A stretch of DNA of 64,000 bases from Pelomonas sp. Root1217. Its GTDB lineage: Bacteria; Pseudomonadota; Gammaproteobacteria; Burkholderiales; Burkholderiaceae_C. Each line of letters opens with the position of its first letter. Within the stretch, counting starts at the first letter, position 1. Below the pieces are notes generated by a model. It did not search any database, was not told the origin of the DNA, and was given only the letters and a program-made list of their open reading frames with translations. This document shows positions 31,028 through 39,407 of the stretch, one piece after another. The stretch spans positions 248,001-312,000 of the forward strand of contig NZ_LMDC01000001.1 of the NCBI RefSeq assembly GCF_001425705.1. Reading direction: 5' to 3'. A program made the translations under genes and the position numbers.

Positions 31028-32214
31028 TTGCTGAGCAGCCGCATCGCGCCTTCGAGTCCGGAAAGGGTCAGCGGGAACATGCGCTGCTGCATCAGCTGCT
31101 GGATCAGCGCGATGCTCTGCCGGTACTGCCAGACGCCTTGCGGCTCGGGGTTGATCCATGCGTACTTGGGGAAGGCGTGAGTCAGGCGTTGAATCCATTC
31201 CGCGCCAGGCTCGTCGTTGTTGTATTCGACGCTGCCGCCGGCCTGCAGGATCTCGTAGGGGCTCATGGTCGCGTCGCCGACGAAGATGAGCTTGTAGTCG
31301 CGGTTGTACTTGCGGATCAGGTCGAAGGTGTTGAGCTTCTCGGCGAAGCGGCGCCGGTTGTTCTTCCAGACGAAGTCGTAGACGCAGTTGTGAAAGTAAT
31401 AGAACTCGAGGTGCTTGAACTCGGTCTTGGCGGCGCTGAAGAGTTCTTCCACGCGGCTCACGTGTTCGTCCATCGTGCCGCCCACGTCCATCAACAGCAG
31501 CACCTTGACCTTGTTGTGGCGCTCGGGCTGCATGCGGATGTCCAGCATGCCGGCGTTGGCGGCGGTGCCGTGGATGGTGCCGTCGAGATCCAGCTCCAGC
31601 TCCGAGCCCTCGCGCGCAAAGCGGCGCAGGCGCCGCAGGGCCACCTTGATGTTGCGCGTGCCGAGTTCCAGCGTGTCGTCGTAGTCGCGGTAGGCGCGCT
31701 GCTCCCAGACCTTGACGGCGCTCTTGTTGCCGCCCGAGCCACCGATGCGGATGCCTTGGGGGTTGTAGCCGCTGTTGCCAAAGGGGCTGGTGCCACCGGT
31801 GCCGATCCAGCGGTTGCCGCCCTCGTGGCGCTCCTTCTGCTCCTCGAAGCGCTTCTTGAGCGTCTCCATCAGCTCGTTCCAGCCCATCTTCTCGATGGCG
31901 GCCTTCTGCTCGGGCGTCAGCTCGATCTCGAGCTGCTTGCGCAGCCATTCCAGCGGCACCTCGGCCGTGAAGTCGGTCAGCATCTCCACGCCCTTGAAGT
32001 AGGCAGCGAAGGCGCGGTCGAACTTGTCGAACTGGGTTTCGTCCTTGACCAGGGACGTGCGGGCCAGGTGGTAGAAGTCGTCGATGCTCGCCACGCCGCC
32101 GTTGTCGGGGCCGCCGATGACGCCCGCTTCCAAGGCTTCCAGCAGCGTCAGGTACTCGGGCACCGTCACCTTGAGCTTGGCGGCACGCAGCGTGTAGAAG
32201 AACTGGATCAGCAT
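31024..32214 (-). CDS. VWA domain-containing CoxE-like protein
   Basis: 396 residues. The N-terminus has the CoxE-like pattern (FFYTLRAAKLKVTVPEYLTLL). A middle segment has GTGGTSPFGNSGYNPQGIRIGG. The C-terminal half is a von Willebrand A domain: the metal-site motif is DVGGTMDEH, with Gly-Gly-Thr where many have Gly-x-Ser, followed by FYYFHNCVYDFVW and VGDATMSPYEI. Such proteins partner MoxR-type AAA ATPases as metal-dependent chaperones or cofactor inserters. A MoxR gene occurs at 38443, about 6 kb upstream in a different operon, so the usual adjacency is broken. Confidence 0.88.
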   Translation of the reverse strand: MLIQFFYTLRAAKLKVTVPEYLTLLEALEAGVIGGPDNGGVASIDDFYHLARTSLVKDETQFDKFDRAFAAYFKGVEMLTDFTAEVPLEWLRKQLEIELTPEQKAAIEKMGWNELMETLKKRFEEQKERHEGGNRWIGTGGTSPFGNSGYNPQGIRIGGSGGNKSAVKVWEQRAYRDYDDTLELGTRNIKVALRRLRRFAREGSELELDLDGTIHGTAANAGMLDIRMQPERHNKVKVLLLMDVGGTMDEHVSRVEELFSAAKTEFKHLEFYYFHNCVYDFVWKNNRRRFAEKLNTFDLIRKYNRDYKLIFVGDATMSPYEILQAGGSVEYNNDEPGAEWIQRLTHAFPKYAWINPEPQGVWQYRQSIALIQQLMQQRMFPLTLSGLEGAMRLLSK

Positions 32215-32329
32215 CGGTGCGGACTCGGGGACTGCAGGTCGAAAACGATTATGCAGCGCGAGTCTCGTCGGAGTTAGGGATGCCGTCTTTCGGGCCGAGC
32301 GCCGGGCCGCTCCCTAGCCGGCCCGCGCT

Positions 32330-32463
32330 GGCGATGTGCTTGCGGCTCAATGCCGCAAGCATCGCCGTCCCCTCGGGGGCTGAGGCCGGACACGACAAGT
32401 CCTGTGGACTTGTCGTGCCTGCCGAAGAGAAGCCGCTTTGCCGGCTTCGCGGTCTGCAAGACC
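32330..32463. repeat. Cluster of four hairpins in a GC-rich intergenic repeat
   Basis: Stems at 32330-32366 (15 bp with a small bulge), 32391-32417 (perfect 12 bp, CACGACAAGTCC/GGACTTGTCGTG), 32429-32448 (7 bp) and 32451-32463 (5 bp). The left flank contains GGGCCGCTCCC, as does the insertion in the S9 peptidase gene. They fill the 294-base gap 32215-32508 between the VWA gene and the lipoprotein gene stop. None has a T-run. Confidence 0.65.
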
Positions 32464-32508
32464 GGTCAGACGCACCGCGTTCAGCGGGGTGCGGCTGGAC
32501 GAGGGGTA

Positions 32509-33744
32509 TCAGTTACAGGGCACCACACGGAACTCGACACGCCGGTCCAGGGCATCCACCGCGTTGTCGCTGCCACTGCCGACCAGGTTTTCGCGCCAGC
32601 CCATGCCGCTGGCCTTGACGCGCTGGGCCAGGGGCGAGGCTTCGGCGGCCAGACGCTGCTGGATGAAAGTGGCGCGCTGCAGCGAGAGCGCGTCATTGGT
32701 CTGCTCCGAGCCGGTATGGCTGGTGTGGCCGACGATGACCATGCAGACCCGGGCGCCGGCGCCCTCCTTGGCGATCTGCCTGAGCCACATCGGATACGCG
32801 CCGCTGACCTTGGGGTCGGACCAGAACTCCGTGCTGCCGGGGTTGAAGAGGAACTTCACGTCCAGCTTGTTGGCGCGCAGCCCGTAGGCCACGATCTGGC
32901 CAAAGGCCCACTCGGCCTCGGCGGTGCGCCCGAGCTTGACGTTGTTGAGGTAGATGCCATTGAGGGTGCGCAGCTGTTCACCCCCGCTCTGGGTGCGGGC
33001 CTCCTGGTACTTGGCCAGCGATTCCGGGTAGCGCTCGGCGTTGTAGAGGGAGCCGGCTTCGTTGATGACGCTGGCCACGGCGACGCGTTCCATGTAGACG
33101 CTGTTGGCCGCTCCGCCCGGCGCCGTCAAGGCCGTGCTGATGTAGCCGTCGACCACCTTGTCCTTCACCAGCACCGGGCTGTCCTGATAGATGGCCAACG
33201 GCGTGTGGTTGAGGCCATCGTCGCGGGCCAGCGCCGAGGCCTGGGCCACCACCTGGCCCGTCTTGATCTCCACCAGGGACAGGTTGATCTGCAGCGACTT
33301 CTTGCCCGGAACGCCGAGCAGCCGCGTCAGCGTGCCGGTCAGCAGGTATTGCACCTTGGCCAGGTTCTCGGTCTTGAAGGGCAGCAGATCAAAACCGCCT
33401 TCCTTTCGCGCGGCCAGGCGCTCGCCAATGCGGTGCTCGAGCAGTTGCGTGGTCTGGGTCTGCTGGCCGCTGGTCGCGTCGATCATGGGGTCGACGACGA
33501 CGTTCTTCCTGACGATCTTGGACTCCATCTTCGCCAGGAAAGCGGGCAGTTTCTGCGTCTGGCCGACCAGGCCATCGGTGGCCACGACGATGGCCTCGCT
33601 GAAGGACAGCTCGTTGGTCGAGACGGTCGGCTGCGTCGGCGCCGTCGCGAGGCATCCTGCCAGCACGGCCAGGATGCCGAGCAGGGCGGTGCGCCCCAAG
33701 TGCACTGAAAAATTGATGCGATTCGTGTGGCCGGCGCTACTCAT
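32509..33744 (-). CDS. Lipoprotein with LpoB/CsgG-like N-domain and OmpA C-terminal domain
   Basis: 411 residues from ATG 33744, which overlaps the kinase stop as ATGA and has AAGGA 6 bases upstream. The signal peptide ends in a lipobox (LAVLAGC). Residues about 55-210 resemble the FlgO/CsgG/LpoB-like domain (LLPFKTENLAKVQYLLTGTL, INLSLVEIKTGQVVAQAS). Residues about 215-275 form a tetratricopeptide-like helical stretch. The C-terminal 120 residues are an OmpA-like peptidoglycan-binding domain (VIVGHTSHTGSEQTNDALS, DNAVDALDRRVEFRVV). It is translationally coupled to a membrane Ser/Thr kinase that may sense or control this envelope protein. Confidence 0.82.
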   Translation of the reverse strand: MSSAGHTNRINFSVHLGRTALLGILAVLAGCLATAPTQPTVSTNELSFSEAIVVATDGLVGQTQKLPAFLAKMESKIVRKNVVVDPMIDATSGQQTQTTQLLEHRIGERLAARKEGGFDLLPFKTENLAKVQYLLTGTLTRLLGVPGKKSLQINLSLVEIKTGQVVAQASALARDDGLNHTPLAIYQDSPVLVKDKVVDGYISTALTAPGGAANSVYMERVAVASVINEAGSLYNAERYPESLAKYQEARTQSGGEQLRTLNGIYLNNVKLGRTAEAEWAFGQIVAYGLRANKLDVKFLFNPGSTEFWSDPKVSGAYPMWLRQIAKEGAGARVCMVIVGHTSHTGSEQTNDALSLQRATFIQQRLAAEASPLAQRVKASGMGWRENLVGSGSDNAVDALDRRVEFRVVPCN

Positions 33745-35405
33745 CGACATTCCTTTTTCAGGTAAGCGGTCTCACTCGCCGTCAGCGGCTCTAGTGAGGC
33801 TTTTTGCAGAATATCACTGCACTTTGCGCCTTTGGCCTCGCCGGGCGCGGGCGCGGTCACGGCAGGGCGCGGCTTGGGTGCGGCCGGCGCCACGGCGACG
33901 GGCGTCGGCGCTGGGGCTGTGGGCGCGGGCATCGGCGCAGTTGGCGCTGGGGCCTTGGAAGCGGGCGTGTCCGGTGCGGAGGCTGCCGAGGCGGCCTGGA
34001 CTGGGCTGGAAGCGATCAGCTCTGGAGCTGGAGCCGCAGCGGCGGCCGACGCCGGCGCGGGTGGCGGCGCCGGCTCGGCGGGTGCCGGTGCCCGGAGCAG
34101 GCGATATCCACCCCAGGCCGCCGCAGCCAGGCCCACCACGCCCGCCGCGCTCAGGACGAGAGCGCGGCGCGGCGGGGCCGGCACGGACGCTTGCACAGGC
34201 GCAACGCTGGACGTTGGACGAGGTGTTGGCGGTGGCGGAGCGGGCAGCACCGGGGGCGGCACCACAGGCGGGTGCACAGGAGCCGCGGCAGGCGGCGGCG
34301 GTCGCGGGATCGGACGTGTCGGCTCCCGTGGCGCGAGCAGCGGGTTGTTGGGTGCCACCTGGGTCGGGTCGAAGTCCGGCAGCAGCACCGTTTCGTCGCC
34401 GGTCGGGAGGCCCAAGGCCTGCAGCTCGAGCAGATCGATGGCCTGCGTGTCGTCGGCGGTGAGCAGCGTGCGGAACTCGGCAATGGATTGCGGGCGGTCC
34501 TTCGGGTGGATGGCCAGCGCGCGGTCGACGGCCCCGAGGAAGGCGTTGCCGCAGCGGCCCGCCGCCACGGTAGCGAGCGGCTGCAGTTGGTCGTTGAGCA
34601 GCCGCTCGACGGAAGCCACCGTGCGGCGGCCGCTGATGGCCGCGTAGAGCACGCTGGCCAGCGCGAAGATGTCGGTCCAGGGGCCCTGCGTGACGCCGGG
34701 CATGTCGCCGTATTGCTCGATGGGCGCAAAGCCCGGCTTGAGCATGGCCGTCAGCGCGTGCGTGAGGTCGCCGATGACGCGGCGTGCGGCGCCGAAGTCC
34801 AGCAGCAGCGGCCCGTGGTCGGTGAGCAGGATGTTGTCCGGCGCGATGTCGCGGTGGTAGCAGTGCTCGTTGTGCAGCACTTCCAGCGCATCCAGCAGCG
34901 GCATCAGCCAGGCGCGCACCTCGGTTTCGGTCGACGGCCGGCCGAGCCTGGCCAGCGCCTCCTTCAGCGTCTGCCCCTGGTAGTAGGGCATGGCCATGTA
35001 GGCGGTGCCGTTGCCCTCCCAGAACTGATGCACCTTGAGCAGCGCCGGGTGGTCGAAGCGGGCCAGCAGCTTGGCCTCGTTGACAAAGCTGCGCAGCCCG
35101 ATCGCGAAGGTCTCCGCGTGGTTGGGCGACTTGACCAGCACCGTCAGCGAATTGCCGGCGCGTGCAGCCATCGACGACGGCAGGTATTCCTTGATGGCAA
35201 CCTGCCGTTCCAGCGCGACGTCGGTGGCGAGATAGACGATGCCGAAACCGCCTTCTCCCAGCACCCGGTCAATGCGGTAGTCGTGGATGCGCGTGCCGGG
35301 CGGCAGGGTGTGTCCCGGCGTCAGCGGGGCCTGCATGGCGACGGTGGGCTCTGCCGGGTCTTCTGGGGCTTTGCGCCCGGGTGGACCGCCCGCCGCTTCG
35401 CTCAT
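33741..35405 (-). CDS. Transmembrane Hanks-type Ser/Thr protein kinase
   Basis: 554 residues. The kinase domain spans residues about 42-320: glycine loop GEGGFG at 50-55, Lys72 in AIKEY, HRD at 184-186, Asn191 and DFG at 203-205, all intact. A Pro-rich segment follows (about 360-410), then one membrane helix (ALVLSAAGVVGLAAAAWGGY), then an Ala/Pro-rich exterior of about 90 residues ending in a short Cys-containing tail (CSDIL and KKEC). It lacks PASTA repeats, so the sensed signal is unclear. Its stop overlaps the start of the OmpA-like lipoprotein gene by ATGA, pointing to a shared envelope function. Confidence 0.92.
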   Translation of the reverse strand: MSEAAGGPPGRKAPEDPAEPTVAMQAPLTPGHTLPPGTRIHDYRIDRVLGEGGFGIVYLATDVALERQVAIKEYLPSSMAARAGNSLTVLVKSPNHAETFAIGLRSFVNEAKLLARFDHPALLKVHQFWEGNGTAYMAMPYYQGQTLKEALARLGRPSTETEVRAWLMPLLDALEVLHNEHCYHRDIAPDNILLTDHGPLLLDFGAARRVIGDLTHALTAMLKPGFAPIEQYGDMPGVTQGPWTDIFALASVLYAAISGRRTVASVERLLNDQLQPLATVAAGRCGNAFLGAVDRALAIHPKDRPQSIAEFRTLLTADDTQAIDLLELQALGLPTGDETVLLPDFDPTQVAPNNPLLAPREPTRPIPRPPPPAAAPVHPPVVPPPVLPAPPPPTPRPTSSVAPVQASVPAPPRRALVLSAAGVVGLAAAAWGGYRLLRAPAPAEPAPPPAPASAAAAAPAPELIASSPVQAASAASAPDTPASKAPAPTAPMPAPTAPAPTPVAVAPAAPKPRPAVTAPAPGEAKGAKCSDILQKASLEPLTASETAYLKKECR

Positions 35406-35553
35406 TGCTGCGGCCGACCGGACGGCGGCGCTTCATGCAGGGCAGGCAGCGTGGAGCGGAACTGGATCAGCATGGGGCGGCGCCGGGATCGAGGTTCTGG
35501 AGATTATGCAGAGCCGGCACCGTCTCGCCCGCCTGCTGGACGTCGGGCTTGTC

Positions 35554-37626
35554 CTAGGCGGTGTAGCGGGCCAGCCAGTTGAAGAACTCGCCGTACCAGA
35601 GCCGGCTGTTGCGTGGTTTGAGCACCCAGTGGTTCTCGTCCGGGAACCACACCAGCCTCGAAGGCACTGCCAGCGATTTCAGCGTGTTGTAGTAGGCCAG
35701 GCCCTGCGCGTCGGGCACGCGGTAGTCCAGCTGGCCGTGCATGACAAGCGTGGGCGTCTTGAAGTGCTTCGCGAATGCGTGAGGGCTCTGCGCGGCGACG
35801 CGGGCCGGGTCATCCCAATAGGCTGCACCCAGCTCCTTGCGGTGCCAGCTGTAGGCGTCGTCGGCATACATGGCCTGCCAGTCGTAGCAGCCGGCGTGGC
35901 AGACGTAGGCCTGGTAGCGCCCGGCCTTCACGTGGCCGTTCATCCAGGCCACCATGTAGCCGCCATAGCTGCCGCCAGCGGCGACGACGCGCTTGCGGTC
36001 GACCCATGACTTCTTCAACAGCCAGTCAGTGCCGGCCTCGACATCCTGCAACTCGTACTCGCCCCAGTGGCCGGTGATGCTGTCCAGGAACTCGTGGCCG
36101 AAGCTGGACGAGCCGTGGTAGTTCACGCAGGCCACCACATAGCCTTGCGCTGCGCCGCCCGCTGGGCCGCTCCCGAGGGCGGCAGCGTCCCCACGGGGGA
36201 CCGCTGCTGTACCCAGCGGCGAGGGGCTGGCAAACACCTGGTGGTTCCAGCGCCAGTGCCAGCTGTCGCCAAAGGCAGTGTGCGGGCCGCCGTGGATGAC
36301 GTGCATCACGGGCCACTTCTTCTTCGGATCGAAGTCCGGCGGGTAGGTCAGCCACATCTGCACATCGTCGCCACGCGCGCCCTGAATCGTCACTTCCTCG
36401 TGGCGGCCAAAGGCATGGGCCGCGAGGCGCTCGTCATTCAGCGACTCGATGCGGCGCAGGCCATCGTCGGCCAGCACCGACAGCCGCGGCGGGAACTGCA
36501 TGCCGTCGTGGTTGACGACGAGGAAGCCGGCCGACAGCGCGAAGCTGCCGACATGGCCTCCCTCGAAAACCCGTTCGGCGGTGCGGTCGCCGAGCGCGAA
36601 CTGCCAGAGGTGGCGGCGGCCGCGCTCCTCGGCGGCGAAGTACACCGACTGGTCGTCCTCGGCCCAGCGCAGCGGTGCGCTGACCTCATGGTCCCAATCC
36701 TCGCTGAAGACGGCCCAGCGGCCTTGCTGGTCCAGCACGGCGAGCTGGTTCGGGTGGTTGTGGCCCAGGGCTTGGTGGCTGGCCAGGAAGGCCAGATGCG
36801 CGCCACCATGGCTGTAGCGCGGTGCGGCGAAGTCCCAGTCGCCGTCCTGCAGCAGCGTCTGGCCCTGGCGCGTTTTCACGTCGATCTCGGCCAGCGCAAA
36901 GCGGCCGTCCAGCTTCTTCTCGGGCGCCGGGTCGAAGGCGAAGGCGATGCGCCGGCCGTCGGGCGACACGTCAAAGCAGTTCACATCCGGTTCGGCGCGG
37001 CTCAGTTCCCAGGCCGTGCCCTCGAACAGGTCGCGCACCTTGCCCGTCTCGACATCCATCACATGCAGATGCGGCACACGGTCCATCGGCAGGTGATGGT
37101 CCCAGAAGCGGTAGAAAGGCTCGTCGGTGACGTAGGCGCTTTCCTTGCGGCTCTTGAAGTCGCGCAGCCGTGCGGCTTGGGCCGCGCCCTTCAGATCGGG
37201 CCAGACCCAGGATACGAAGGCGATGCGCCGGCCGTCGGGAAACCACTTGAAGGACTCGACGCCGGTGGGCACATGGCCGACGCGACGCGCCTCGCCGCCG
37301 TCCGGCGGGATCACATAGAGCTGCGTCTCCTCGTCGATAAATCGACCATTCGGACCGGCCTGCTCGCGCTTGGCGGTGAAGGCAATCAGGTCGCCGCGCG
37401 GGCTCCATTGCGGGTTGCCGTCCTTCTCGCCTGCTTCGGTCAGGCGGCGCGGCTCGCCGCCCAGTGTCGAGAACAACCACAGGCTGCTCTGCGCCCGATT
37501 GGCTTCCATCGAGTAGCGCGTGACGCCAGCGGTGGCCTGGGCGCCATCGGGGCTGAGGCTGGGGTCGCCGATGCGATCCAGGGCCCAGAGTGCATCAACA
37601 TCAAAGGCCCTGGATTTGTTCTTCAT
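35554..37626 (-). CDS. S9 family prolyl oligopeptidase-type peptidase
   Basis: 690 residues from ATG 37626, overlapping the GNAT stop by ATGA. The N-terminal 400 residues form a beta-propeller with repeated SPDG/WSPRGD motifs. The C-terminal alpha/beta-hydrolase domain carries the triad Ser553 (GGSYGG), Asp634 (QLDYRVP) and His666 (DENHW). The family cleaves short peptides, probably in the cytosol as no signal peptide is seen. Residues about 467-492 are an insertion (starting SPSPLGTAAVPRGDAA) absent from the expected NHQVFAAQGYVVACV sequence and encoded by a GC-rich palindromic repeat. Whether the enzyme tolerates it is unknown. Confidence 0.9.
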   Translation of the reverse strand: MKNKSRAFDVDALWALDRIGDPSLSPDGAQATAGVTRYSMEANRAQSSLWLFSTLGGEPRRLTEAGEKDGNPQWSPRGDLIAFTAKREQAGPNGRFIDEETQLYVIPPDGGEARRVGHVPTGVESFKWFPDGRRIAFVSWVWPDLKGAAQAARLRDFKSRKESAYVTDEPFYRFWDHHLPMDRVPHLHVMDVETGKVRDLFEGTAWELSRAEPDVNCFDVSPDGRRIAFAFDPAPEKKLDGRFALAEIDVKTRQGQTLLQDGDWDFAAPRYSHGGAHLAFLASHQALGHNHPNQLAVLDQQGRWAVFSEDWDHEVSAPLRWAEDDQSVYFAAEERGRRHLWQFALGDRTAERVFEGGHVGSFALSAGFLVVNHDGMQFPPRLSVLADDGLRRIESLNDERLAAHAFGRHEEVTIQGARGDDVQMWLTYPPDFDPKKKWPVMHVIHGGPHTAFGDSWHWRWNHQVFASPSPLGTAAVPRGDAAALGSGPAGGAAQGYVVACVNYHGSSSFGHEFLDSITGHWGEYELQDVEAGTDWLLKKSWVDRKRVVAAGGSYGGYMVAWMNGHVKAGRYQAYVCHAGCYDWQAMYADDAYSWHRKELGAAYWDDPARVAAQSPHAFAKHFKTPTLVMHGQLDYRVPDAQGLAYYNTLKSLAVPSRLVWFPDENHWVLKPRNSRLWYGEFFNWLARYTA
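36151..36228 (-). repeat. In-frame palindromic repeat inserted in the S9 peptidase gene
   Basis: 78 bases (26 codons) of GC-rich repeat sequence interrupt the conserved catalytic domain without breaking the frame. The sequence contains GGGCCGCTCCC, also present in the hairpin cluster near 32306-32316, and inverted segments such as CAGCGTCCCC/GGGGGACCGCTG. Confidence 0.65.
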
Positions 37627-38219
37627 GGTCTCTGTCGAGTCAGTTGCCAGTTCAGGTGGGCCTTGACCTCGGGCCATTCGCCCACGGTCAGGCTGTACAT
37701 GACGGTGTCGCGCACCGTGCCGTCGCGCCGCGGCGCATGGTGGCGGATCACGCCGTCGCGCCTGGCGCCAAGGCGCTCGATGGCGCGCTGCGAGGCGTGG
37801 TTGAAGTTGTCGGTGCGCCAGCCCACCAGCTTGGCGCCCAGAGTCTCGAAGGCATGCGTCAGCAGCAGCAGCTTGGCGGTCGTATTGACGGCACTGCGCT
37901 GCACGCGCTGGGCATACCAGGTGTAGCCGATCTCGACACGCTCGATGGCCGGCACGATGTCGTGGTAGCTCGTTGACCCCAGCACCTCGCCGGTGGCGGC
38001 GTCCAGCACGGCGAAGGGCAGGCGATGGCCGGCGGCCTGCCCAGCCAGGGCCGCTTCGACATAGGCGACGGTCTCGTCGGGCGCCGGCACGCTGGTGAAG
38101 CGCAAGTTCCAGAGTTCGCCGTCCGCGGCCGCGGCCTGCAGGCCGGGCACATGGTCCAACGTCAGTGGCACGAGGTGGATGGGGCCGGCGGCCAACGTCA
38201 CGGGCAGGACGGGTTTCAT
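37623..38219 (-). CDS. GNAT family N-acetyltransferase
   Basis: 198 residues from ATG 38219, overlapping the upstream stop by ATGA. The RimJ/RimL-type pattern is visible: an N-terminal HLVPLTLDHVPGL, VLDAATGEVLGSTSYHDI, VEIGYTWYAQRVQRSAVNT and LGAKLVGWRTDNFNHASQRAIERLGA with a final MYSLTVGEWP. These enzymes move an acetyl group from acetyl-CoA to an amine; the substrate here is unknown. Its own stop overlaps the start of the S9 peptidase gene, so four genes from 39297 to 35554 form one tightly coupled operon. Confidence 0.88.
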   Translation of the reverse strand: MKPVLPVTLAAGPIHLVPLTLDHVPGLQAAAADGELWNLRFTSVPAPDETVAYVEAALAGQAAGHRLPFAVLDAATGEVLGSTSYHDIVPAIERVEIGYTWYAQRVQRSAVNTTAKLLLLTHAFETLGAKLVGWRTDNFNHASQRAIERLGARRDGVIRHHAPRRDGTVRDTVMYSLTVGEWPEVKAHLNWQLTRQRP

Positions 38220-38443
38220 GGCTTGCCCTTCAACATCAGCCGCCGTGCCAGCCAGCGACCGCCGCCGCAGCCGGCGACGATGAGCAGCAGGCCGACGAGC
38301 TGCCGCGCGTCCCATGCCGTGCTGGCGATGAAGTCGATGCCGAACTGCCGGCCCAGCCACCAGCCGGCCAGAGCACCCAGGACGAAGCCGACGGCATCCG
38401 CCAGCCCTTCGCGCATCGCGCGGTCGAAATCCTGCTGTGCCAT
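38216..38443 (-). CDS. Small membrane protein of unknown function
   Basis: 75 residues. A short charged N-terminus (MAQQDFDRAMREG) precedes two hydrophobic segments, residues about 15-31 (AVGFVLGALAGWWLG) and 47-60 (ARQLVGLLLIVAGCGGG), ending in a basic tail. It resembles small two-helix proteins such as AtpZ/AtpI-like ones, but no family is certain. It overlaps the MoxR gene stop by one base (TGATG) and the GNAT start by ATGA. Confidence 0.7.
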   Translation of the reverse strand: MAQQDFDRAMREGLADAVGFVLGALAGWWLGRQFGIDFIASTAWDARQLVGLLLIVAGCGGGRWLARRLMLKGKP

Positions 38444-39297
38444 CAGCGGTTGTTGCGCTGCATGAAGACGAGCTTCTCGAACAGCGTCAGGTCCTGCTCG
38501 TTCTTCAAGAGCGCCCCCACCAGCGGCGGGATGCTGACCTTCTCGTCCTTGGCCTGCAACGCGTCCACCGGCACGTCCTCGGCCAGCAGCAGCTTGAGCC
38601 AGTCGATGAGCTCCGACGTGCTGGGCTTCTTCTTCAAGCCGGGCAGGTTGCGCACGTCGTAGAAGTTCTTCAGCGCGGCGGCCAGCAGGTCCTTCTTCAG
38701 GGTCGGGAAGTGCACGTCGACGATCTTCTTCATCGTCTCGGCATCGGGGAACTTGATGTAGTGGAAGAAGCAGCGGCGCAGGAAGGCGTCCGGCAGTTCC
38801 TTCTCGTTGTTGGACGTGATGAAGACGAGCGGCCGGTGCCTGGCCTTGATCAGCTGGCGCGTCTCGTAGACATAGAACTCCATGCGGTCGATCTCGCGCA
38901 GCAGGTCGTTGGGGAACTCGATGTCGGCCTTGTCGATCTCGTCGATCAGGAGCACGACCGGCTCGTCGGCCTCGAAGGCCTGCCACAGCACGCCTTTGAC
39001 GATGTAGTTCTCGATGTTGCGAACGCGCTCGCTGCCCTCGATGCCGGCGAGCTGGCTGTCGCGCAACCGGCTGACAGCGTCGTACTCGTACAGGCCCTGC
39101 TGGGCCTTGGTGGTGCTCTTGATATGCCACTGCAGCAGCGGCATGCCTAAAGCGCCGGCCACCTCCTCGGCCAGCATGGTCTTGCCGGTGCCGGGTTCGC
39201 CCTTGATGAGCAGCGGGCGCTGCAGCGTGGCCGCCGCATTGACCGCGAGCATCAGGTCGGCCGTGGCGACGTACTGGTCGGAACCTTGGAATTTCAT
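38443..39297 (-). CDS. MoxR family AAA+ ATPase
   Basis: 284 residues. Walker A GEPGTGKT lies at about residue 36, Walker B VVLLIDEIDKAD near 113, followed by sensor ITSNNEKELPDAFLRRC near 165 and a C-terminal lid region. MoxR ATPases act with VWA proteins as chaperones that insert cofactors or assemble complexes. It leads the operon with the small membrane protein, GNAT and peptidase genes. The likely VWA partner is at 31024. The -10 element TATACT and an 18-bp palindrome lie upstream. Confidence 0.92.
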   Translation of the reverse strand: MKFQGSDQYVATADLMLAVNAAATLQRPLLIKGEPGTGKTMLAEEVAGALGMPLLQWHIKSTTKAQQGLYEYDAVSRLRDSQLAGIEGSERVRNIENYIVKGVLWQAFEADEPVVLLIDEIDKADIEFPNDLLREIDRMEFYVYETRQLIKARHRPLVFITSNNEKELPDAFLRRCFFHYIKFPDAETMKKIVDVHFPTLKKDLLAAALKNFYDVRNLPGLKKKPSTSELIDWLKLLLAEDVPVDALQAKDEKVSIPPLVGALLKNEQDLTLFEKLVFMQRNNR

Positions 39298-39342
39298 TGG
39301 GAAAACCGGGGCAAAACCCGAACTGAAGAGGGGCCGGACCAG

Positions 39343-39360
39343 TATAGGAGGCCTCCTATA
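39343..39360. promoter_or_regulatory. Perfect 18-bp palindrome in the divergent moxR/cytochrome promoter
   Basis: TATAGGAGGCCTCCTATA is a perfect palindrome. Rightward, its end forms TATAAT (39357-39362), a -10 box for the cytochrome gene; leftward, the complement gives TATACT, a -10 for the MoxR operon. A dimeric regulator bound here would cover both promoters. Confidence 0.6.
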
Positions 39361-39407
39361 ATCGCCGCCGCTCCGGAATACGACACCAACCCGAACCTCT
39401 TGGGACC

